The notes under the pieces were generated by a model, which searched no databases, was not told the DNA's origin, and worked only from the letters and a program-made list of their open reading frames with translations. From JAWLCG01 sp041687295 (GTDB lineage: Bacteria; Planctomycetota; Phycisphaerae; SM23-33; FEN-1343): a stretch of 10,086 bases of DNA. Positions 6,275 through 10,086 of this stretch are shown here, piece after piece. The translations under genes and the position numbers were made by a program. How positions within the stretch are numbered: position 1 is the stretch's first letter; each line of letters opens with the position of its first letter. The DNA is taken from assembly GCA_041687295.1 (NCBI GenBank), contig JAWLCG010000173.1, positions 1 to 10,086 of the forward strand, in the 5' to 3' direction.

Positions 6275-8002
6275 GTGGACCTCAATGCCGCCAAAGTTCG
6301 TATCGCCGCCGACCTGCCCAACGCCGAGCCGTTGTGGGTCGACCTGGCCGCCCGCCTGCAGCTGACCGTCGCCGCCCACGACCCGGGCAACGCCGCCTGG
6401 AGCGGGGCCGACGCGGTGGTCGGCGTGGGCCTGGCCGCTTTGCCCGCCGAGGCCGCCGCCGCCCTGGCCGGCCAGACCCCCCGCAGCTTCGAGCAGCTCG
6501 AGGCCCTGCTGGGCCGGGCTGGGCGCACCTGCTGGCTGCTGGCCGACGCCCAGGCCGCCGGCTACTTCGCCCAGGCCCCGGCCGGTGCGGGCCGACTGGT
6601 GGTGGTCACGACCGCCCCGGCGCCGGCCGGCTGGTCGACGGCCTCGGTCGCCTGGCCCGACGGCCAGAGCCTCCCCGCCGCCTGCCGTACGCCCGCCACC
6701 CGCCTCTGGGTGCAGGTCACGCCGACCGACGCGCCCCAGGCCGCCGCGCCCGCCAAGCCCACCCCCCCGGCCGCTGACAAGGTCCGCGCGCTCGAGCTGG
6801 CCCCCGGCCTGCCCACGCTCGCCCCTCGCATGGCCCGGCTGGGCACGGAGACGGCCTTTGACGTGCTGGCCCAGGTCGTCGCCCTGCGGGCCCAGGGCAA
6901 GGACATCATCAGCTTCGGCCTGGGCGAGCCGGACTTCGATACCCCCGCCCACATCCGCGACACCGCCAAGGCCGCCCTGGACGACAACCAGACCCACTAC
7001 GGCCCCAGCCAGGGCCTGCCCGCCCTGCGCCAAGCCATCGCCGACTACGTCAACCGCACCCGCGGCGTCAGCTACGTCACGCCCGACCACGTCGCCGTCG
7101 GGCCCGGCGCCAAGCCCATCATCTTCGACGCCGTCATGGCCCTGGTCGACGAGGGCGACGAGGTGCTCTACCCCTCCCCCGGCTACCCGATCTACGAGAG
7201 CGTCATCGACTGGGTCGGCGGCACCAGCGTGGCCGTGCCCCTGCTGGAGAGCAAGGACTGGTCGCTCGACGTGGCCGAGCTGGAGCACAAGATCACCCCC
7301 CGCACCCGCATGCTCGTGCTCAACAGCCCCCAGAACCCCACCGGCGGCACCGTGCCGCCGGCCGACCTCGACCGCATCGCCGCGCTGGCCGTCAGGCACA
7401 ACTTCTGGGTCATCAGCGACGAGGTCTACTCCGAGATCACCTTCGGGGCCCCCTTCGCCAGCATCGCCAGCCGACCCGGCATGGCCGAGCGGACGATCAT
7501 CATCGACGGCTTCAGCAAGACCTACGCCATGACCGGCTGGCGACTGGGCTACGGCGTGATGCACCCGGAGCTGGCCAAGCGCGTCGCCCGCATCGAGACC
7601 AACATCGACTCGTGCACCTGCACCTTCACCCAGCTGGCCGGCGCAGCCGCCCTGACCGGGCCGCAGGACGCCAGCCAGGAGATGGTCCGCCAGTTCGCCA
7701 AGCGGGCGACCTACATCGTCGAGCGGCTCAACGACATCGACGGCGTCACCTGCCGACCGGCCGGCGGGGCGTTCTACGTCTTCCCCAACGTCACCGGCGC
7801 CTGCAAGCGGCTGGGCCTCAAGACCGCCAACGAGCTGTGCGACAAGCTGCTCCGCGAGGCCGGCGTGGCCGTGCTGCCGCGCACCTGCTTCGGCCGGCGC
7901 CTGCCCGGCGAGGACCAGGAGTACATCCGCCTGTCCTACGCCACCAGCCTGGAAACCATCGCACAGGGCCTCGACCGCATGAAGGCGTACATCGAGAAGT
8001 AG
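6275..8002 (+). CDS. PLP-dependent class I/II aminotransferase with N-terminal extension
   Basis: 575 residues starting at GTG behind a strong GGAGGAG. Residues from about 180 to 575 form a complete fold-type I aminotransferase of the aspartate aminotransferase Igamma kind, normally about 390-400 residues. It moves an amino group between an amino acid and a 2-oxo acid through pyridoxal phosphate in the cytoplasm. Visible motifs: FGLGEPDFDTPAHI, YGPSQGLPALRQAI, SPQNPTGG (Asn354), SDEVYSEITF (Asp382 for the PLP pyridine nitrogen, Tyr385), SKTYAMTGWRLGYG (Schiff-base Lys415) and IRLSYATS (Arg552, substrate carboxylate). Substrate (aspartate, prephenate or aromatic) cannot be decided from motifs alone. 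Residues of about 1-155 are an Ala-rich region I do not recognise, joined by the linker APQAAAPAKPTPPAADK. No signal peptide is present. A separate promoter candidate lies upstream. The catalytic assignment is secure and the extension unexplained. Confidence 0.93.
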   Translation: MDLNAAKVRIAADLPNAEPLWVDLAARLQLTVAAHDPGNAAWSGADAVVGVGLAALPAEAAAALAGQTPRSFEQLEALLGRAGRTCWLLADAQAAGYFAQAPAGAGRLVVVTTAPAPAGWSTASVAWPDGQSLPAACRTPATRLWVQVTPTDAPQAAAPAKPTPPAADKVRALELAPGLPTLAPRMARLGTETAFDVLAQVVALRAQGKDIISFGLGEPDFDTPAHIRDTAKAALDDNQTHYGPSQGLPALRQAIADYVNRTRGVSYVTPDHVAVGPGAKPIIFDAVMALVDEGDEVLYPSPGYPIYESVIDWVGGTSVAVPLLESKDWSLDVAELEHKITPRTRMLVLNSPQNPTGGTVPPADLDRIAALAVRHNFWVISDEVYSEITFGAPFASIASRPGMAERTIIIDGFSKTYAMTGWRLGYGVMHPELAKRVARIETNIDSCTCTFTQLAGAAALTGPQDASQEMVRQFAKRATYIVERLNDIDGVTCRPAGGAFYVFPNVTGACKRLGLKTANELCDKLLREAGVAVLPRTCFGRRLPGEDQEYIRLSYATSLETIAQGLDRMKAYIEK

Positions 8003-8029
8003 CCGGTGGCCCGTGGCCAGGACCCAGGG

Positions 8030-8043
8030 GCCCGCATGCGGGC
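8030..8043. terminator. Perfect 14-bp palindrome after the aminotransferase stop
   Basis: GCCCGCATGCGGGC is self-complementary and lies 28 nt past the stop codon. It could contribute to transcript ending, but as a hairpin it has almost no loop and no T-tract follows, so the terminator role is weak inference. Confidence 0.3.
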
Positions 8044-8091
8044 ACGTGGGGACGGTAGGACCCGGTCGATAGGACCAAGGAGCAAGTCAGA

Positions 8092-8125
8092 GCCCGTCGG
8101 TGACGCGGAGGCGCGACCGACGGGC
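8092..8125. repeat. 10-bp perfect stem-loop at the edge of the repeat region
   Basis: GCCCGTCGGT (8092-8101) pairs with ACCGACGGGC (8116-8125). The 14-nt loop can form a further small CGC-GGAG-GCG stem (8104-8113). It sits 8 bp before the large inverted repeat starting at 8134 and is probably another member of the same family of dispersed palindromic modules; it could also act as a transcript-end structure. Confidence 0.6.
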
Positions 8126-8133
8126 GTGGTTCA

Positions 8134-8374
8134 GAGCCCCAAAGGGCGTGGTTCGGAGCCCCGGAGGGGCGCCAGTGTTTAGCCGGGGGCGTGAGCCCCC
8201 GGAACAGGCGTCCCCCAATGCGCCGAGCCCCGAAGGGGCGGCAGTGCCGTACCGTGGCGCACTGCCGCCCCTTCGGGGCTCAGATTCTAACATACGCTGA
8301 AACGGGGGCTTACGCCCCCGGCTAAAGACTACCGCCCCTTCGGGGCTCCGATCCGGCGCCCCCCTTCGGGGCTC
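8134..8374. repeat. Nested inverted-repeat element (REPIN/MITE-like), about 240 bp
   Basis: Two arms (8134-8247 and 8259-8374) carry the same four modules in mirror order around a centre near 8253. Left: GAGCCCCAAAGGGCG (8134), GAGCCCCGGAGGGGCG (8157), CCGGGGGC-GTGA-GCCCCCGG (8183-8202) and GAGCCCCGAAGGGGCGGC (8225). Right: exact or near reverse complements beginning at about 8264, 8303, 8331 and 8356. The innermost arms are perfect complements over 23 bp (8225-8247 with 8259-8281) around an 11-nt loop. Only a spacer of 20-23 nt in each arm has diverged. Each module is itself a small hairpin. No ribosome-binding site or plausible protein is present. The nested structure is directly visible; mobility by a REP-type Y1 transposase is inference, and no such gene lies in the window. 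Confidence 0.85.
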
Positions 8375-8473
8375 ACCACATAATGGGGACCACTATTGCC
8401 CTCTCTGCGCCCGGGACTACATTCGGCCGCCCGTGATGGAGCCACAGGGCTTGTGTAGATACGACAGGATTGC

Positions 8474-8513
8474 GGCCCGCGGGCCTCTCGTGCGGACCGG
8501 GCGAGAGGGGTCC
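8474..8513. other. Overlapping palindromes upstream of the PEP-CTERM promoter
   Basis: GGCCCGCGGGCC (8474-8485) is a perfect palindrome. CCTCTCG (8484-8490) can pair with CGAGAGG (8502-8508), while GGACC (8494-8498) can pair with GGTCC (8509-8513). The last two stems exclude each other. They lie upstream of the predicted start site, so they are not a leader attenuator for the next gene. They may end read-through transcription or have no function. Confidence 0.3.
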
Positions 8514-8523
8514 GGGGCCCTTG

Positions 8524-8552
8524 TTGACAGCCTGCCCTGGTGGTGGTAAGCT
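8524..8552 (+). promoter_or_regulatory. Sigma70-type promoter for the PEP-CTERM gene
   Basis: A perfect -35 TTGACA (8524-8529) is followed by a 17-nt spacer and TAAGCT (8547-8552), with the extended -10 dinucleotide TG directly in front (TGG-TAAGCT). The start site would be near 8559, giving a leader of about 40 nt. In DNA this GC-rich a perfect hexamer at ideal spacing is unlikely to be chance. Confidence 0.7.
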
Positions 8553-8600
8553 GCGAGTATCAATGGGGATCATAAGACCTTAACCAGGGAAGACTCGACC

Positions 8601-9320
8601 ATGAACCGGCGATGCTCTTGGGCAGTGCTAACGGCGGTGCTGATGGTGCAGGGCCTCTGCGGAGCCGAGGTGCTGCCTGTGGATGGCCTGTGGTCCCTGC
8701 CCGATGACCTGGTGGTCGAGGCCGGGGCGGGCCGCACCACGCACGTCCGGCCCAGCCGGCCGGAGGAGCTGGGCCCCAACCCGTCGCAGTGGTGCTTCTA
8801 CCCGCCCTTTGAGGCCGCGCCGCCCTCGCCCGCCCAGGATGCCCTGACGCTCACGCCGCAGGACCCTCTGACAATCGTCGTGCCGATGTTCGCCCACGGG
8901 TCCAGCCTCGGCGACTTCGCCACGCGCCTGCACCGCGAGGGCAACCGCCTGATCCTCAATGCCTACTTCGTCTGGAGCGGGGGCACGTCGGGAACCTTCT
9001 ACGGCTCGCACGAGTACCTGCTGCCCATCGGCCCACTCGAGCCGGGCGACTACACGCTGGAGATCAACTACCTGCAGCTCTGGGTCCTCATCGGCCTGCA
9101 CGAGGGCCCCGAGGACGCCGAGGGCTTCCTGGACGACCCGGAGGGCTTCATGGAGGCCCACTGGCCTGGCCGATCGTTCGATGACGGCCTGACGTTCGTC
9201 TCGATCTCCGACCCCGGGCTCACCCGGCAGACGCACGAGTTCACCGTCGTGCCCGAGCCGAACTCGCTGGCCCTGCTGAGCCTGGGCGGCCTGGCCCTGC
9301 GCCGCCGAAAGGCCCTGTAG
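8601..9320 (+). CDS. Exported PEP-CTERM sorting-domain protein of unknown function
   Basis: 239 residues. The N-terminus MNRRCSWAVLTAVLMVQGLCGAE has a basic start, a hydrophobic core and a small-residue end, so it is a likely Sec signal peptide. The C-terminus has the tripartite PEP-CTERM signal: VPEP (217-220), the short hydrophobic stretch NSLALLSLGGLAL and RRRK. In this family the signal is recognised by an exosortase, which cleaves it and delivers the protein to the cell surface or matrix. The mature part is beta-rich in appearance, with a central YFVWSGGTSGTFYGSHEYLLPIGPLEPGDYTLEINY stretch of which key residues are aromatic and Gly, and an acidic segment GPEDAEGFLDDPEGF (about 171-185). 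I do not recognise the domain. The start is supported by AGGGAAG (8586-8592) and a strong promoter. No exosortase gene is in the window. Function unknown. Confidence 0.88.
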   Translation: MNRRCSWAVLTAVLMVQGLCGAEVLPVDGLWSLPDDLVVEAGAGRTTHVRPSRPEELGPNPSQWCFYPPFEAAPPSPAQDALTLTPQDPLTIVVPMFAHGSSLGDFATRLHREGNRLILNAYFVWSGGTSGTFYGSHEYLLPIGPLEPGDYTLEINYLQLWVLIGLHEGPEDAEGFLDDPEGFMEAHWPGRSFDDGLTFVSISDPGLTRQTHEFTVVPEPNSLALLSLGGLALRRRKAL

Positions 9321-9327
9321 CCAGTAG

Positions 9328-9347
9328 GTCGGGGATACTTCCCCGAC
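9328..9347. terminator. Hairpin between the PEP-CTERM and PHP genes
   Basis: GTCGGGGA (9328-9335), loop TACT, then the exact complement TCCCCGAC (9340-9347): a perfect 8-bp stem starting 8 nt after the stop codon. No T-tract follows. It may weaken read-through into the PHP gene, whose start is only 19 nt further on; alternatively it shapes the PHP gene leader. Confidence 0.45.
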
Positions 9348-9366
9348 ACGTCCAACGGAGGTCCTC

Positions 9367-10086
9367 ATGCGGATCGACCTGCACATCCACACGGCCGACT
9401 TCTCTGACGGGCAGGCGCCGGCCACGGCCATGCTCTCGGCCGCCGCCGAGCGGGGGCTCGACGCGTTGGTCATCACCGACCACGACTACCACCTCCGCCG
9501 CGAGGACCGCGACCGCCTGCAGGCCGCGGTGCCGGGCGTGCGGGTGTTCCGCGGCACGGAGCTGACGCTGGTGAGCCAGGCGGGCCCGCGCGACCATCTG
9601 CTGATCGTCAGCGATGCGGACGTGCCCTTCGCCCGCCTGCCGGCTGAGCGGATCGACGAGTTGGCCGACTGGGCCCGCCAGCACGAGGCCCTGACCGTCC
9701 TGGCCCATCCGTGGTTCTACCAGGAGGCCTTCAGCTTCGACTGGGCCCGCTTCACGCCCGACGCGATCGAGGTCGCTTCGATCAACGCCGACGCCAGCCG
9801 ACGCGACGAGGCCCGGGCCCTGGCGGCCGAGCACGGCCTGAGGCTGGTGGCCACCAGCGACGCCCACCACGCCGAGGAGGTCGGCCTGTTCAGCGTCGAG
9901 CTGGACGCGCCGGCCCAGAGCGAAGCCCAACTCGCCCAGGCCATCCGCGCCGGAAGCTACCGCATCGGCGGCCATCGCCCCTCGCTGCAGGCCCGCATCG
10001 ACCAGATCGCCCCGCTGGAGGCCCTCGCCCGCGACGTGCTGGCCCGGGGCGGGGGCGTGGAGGAGTACCTCGCCGCCGGCGGCCAG
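9367..10086 (+). CDS. PHP-domain metal-dependent phosphoesterase (3'-truncated by window edge)
   Basis: 240 codons from ATG 9367, still open at the window edge. CGGAGG (9356-9361) lies 5 nt before the start. The PHP fold binds a cluster of metal ions to hydrolyse phosphoesters, and its ligand motifs are all present: H6xH8 in MRIDLHIHT with D14, TDHD (D38, H39), E65 in RGTEL, H77 in RDHLL, H114 in LAHPWF, and D165xH167 in TSDAHH. Stand-alone PHP proteins of about 240-300 residues include nucleotide and oligonucleotide phosphatases and histidinol-phosphatase-like enzymes; the substrate cannot be read from the sequence. No signal peptide is seen, so it is probably cytoplasmic. By domain content it is unrelated to the exported protein upstream, and it may share that gene's transcript only if the intervening hairpin is leaky. 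Confidence 0.9.
   Translation, partial: MRIDLHIHTADFSDGQAPATAMLSAAAERGLDALVITDHDYHLRREDRDRLQAAVPGVRVFRGTELTLVSQAGPRDHLLIVSDADVPFARLPAERIDELADWARQHEALTVLAHPWFYQEAFSFDWARFTPDAIEVASINADASRRDEARALAAEHGLRLVATSDAHHAEEVGLFSVELDAPAQSEAQLAQAIRAGSYRIGGHRPSLQARIDQIAPLEALARDVLARGGGVEEYLAAGGQ

Noticed and set aside
5617..6365. Several frames of 100-200 codons across the addA-aminotransferase gap on both strands
   Set aside because: They consist of repeat-module translations and lack start signals; I treat them as spurious proteins of the kind often annotated over these repeats.
6086..7564. 492-codon minus-strand frame opposite the aminotransferase
   Set aside because: Low-complexity GDG/VGG-rich product complementary to conserved catalytic motifs; it also runs through the repeat tract at its end.
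8056..8076. Direct repeat TAGGACC (8056-8062, 8070-8076) as an operator or attachment site
   Set aside because: Seven bases only, in a region crowded with repeats and not placed at a promoter or gene end that would give it meaning.
8087..8300. 66- and 68-codon frames within the hairpin array
   Set aside because: They arise from translating GC-rich palindromic repeats (SPEGAAV-like peptides) and have no ribosome-binding site.
8134..8374. Possible CRISPR array
   Set aside because: Repeat units are short, in both orientations, with irregular spacing and no uniform unique spacers; no cas gene is present.
8601..8672. Lipoprotein signal at Cys20 of the PEP-CTERM protein
   Set aside because: The residues before the Cys (VQGL) do not fit a lipobox, which needs a small residue just before Cys; a standard Sec signal peptide fits better.
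9241..9975. 244-codon minus-strand frame opposite the PHP gene
   Set aside because: Shadow frame; the plus strand encodes a complete set of PHP metal-ligand motifs behind a good ribosome-binding site.

Overview
The window is very GC-rich (roughly 70 % by eye, not computed), and every real gene lies on the + strand. I place it in Planctomycetota, most likely Phycisphaerae. The reasons are the C-terminal PEP-CTERM sorting signal of the 8601-9320 product (VPEP, a short hydrophobic stretch, RRR), the very high GC, and intergenic DNA full of short palindromic modules of a kind I associate with Planctomycetes/Verrucomicrobia genomes. The placement is inference; no marker gene is present.

Layout. 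Positions 1-2055 carry the 3' part of addB (5' end outside the window). It overlaps addA (2048-5797) by 8 bp. Together these encode an AddAB-type helicase-nuclease for end resection at double-strand breaks. A 477-bp gap (5798-6274) holds a mosaic of hairpins and repeat modules and then a candidate sigma70 promoter. Next is a class I/II PLP-dependent aminotransferase (6275-8002) with an unusual N-terminal extension of about 180 residues. A second gap (8003-8600) is dominated by a nested inverted repeat of about 240 bp (8134-8374) and ends in a strong promoter. That promoter serves a small exported PEP-CTERM protein (8601-9320). After a short hairpin comes a PHP-domain metal-dependent phosphoesterase (9367 onward), still open at the window edge.

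How the genes relate. AddB and AddA are translationally coupled and form one complex. The aminotransferase, PEP-CTERM protein and PHP protein each have their own ribosome-binding site. The first two also have their own promoter candidates, so I see no shared pathway.

Most interesting points. (1) Both nuclease domains carry iron-sulfur-type cysteine motifs: a complete set in AddA, where it is unexpected, and a set in AddB in which one cysteine is histidine. (2) The AddA nuclease domain is interrupted by an in-frame, low-complexity segment of about 55 codons with foreign codon use, a 9-G run and a perfect hairpin; it looks like a repeat inserted into a gene. (3) The two intergenic regions hold REPIN/MITE-like palindromic elements. 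(4) The aminotransferase has an N-terminal domain I do not recognise. I see no CRISPR array, rRNA, tRNA or transposase gene.
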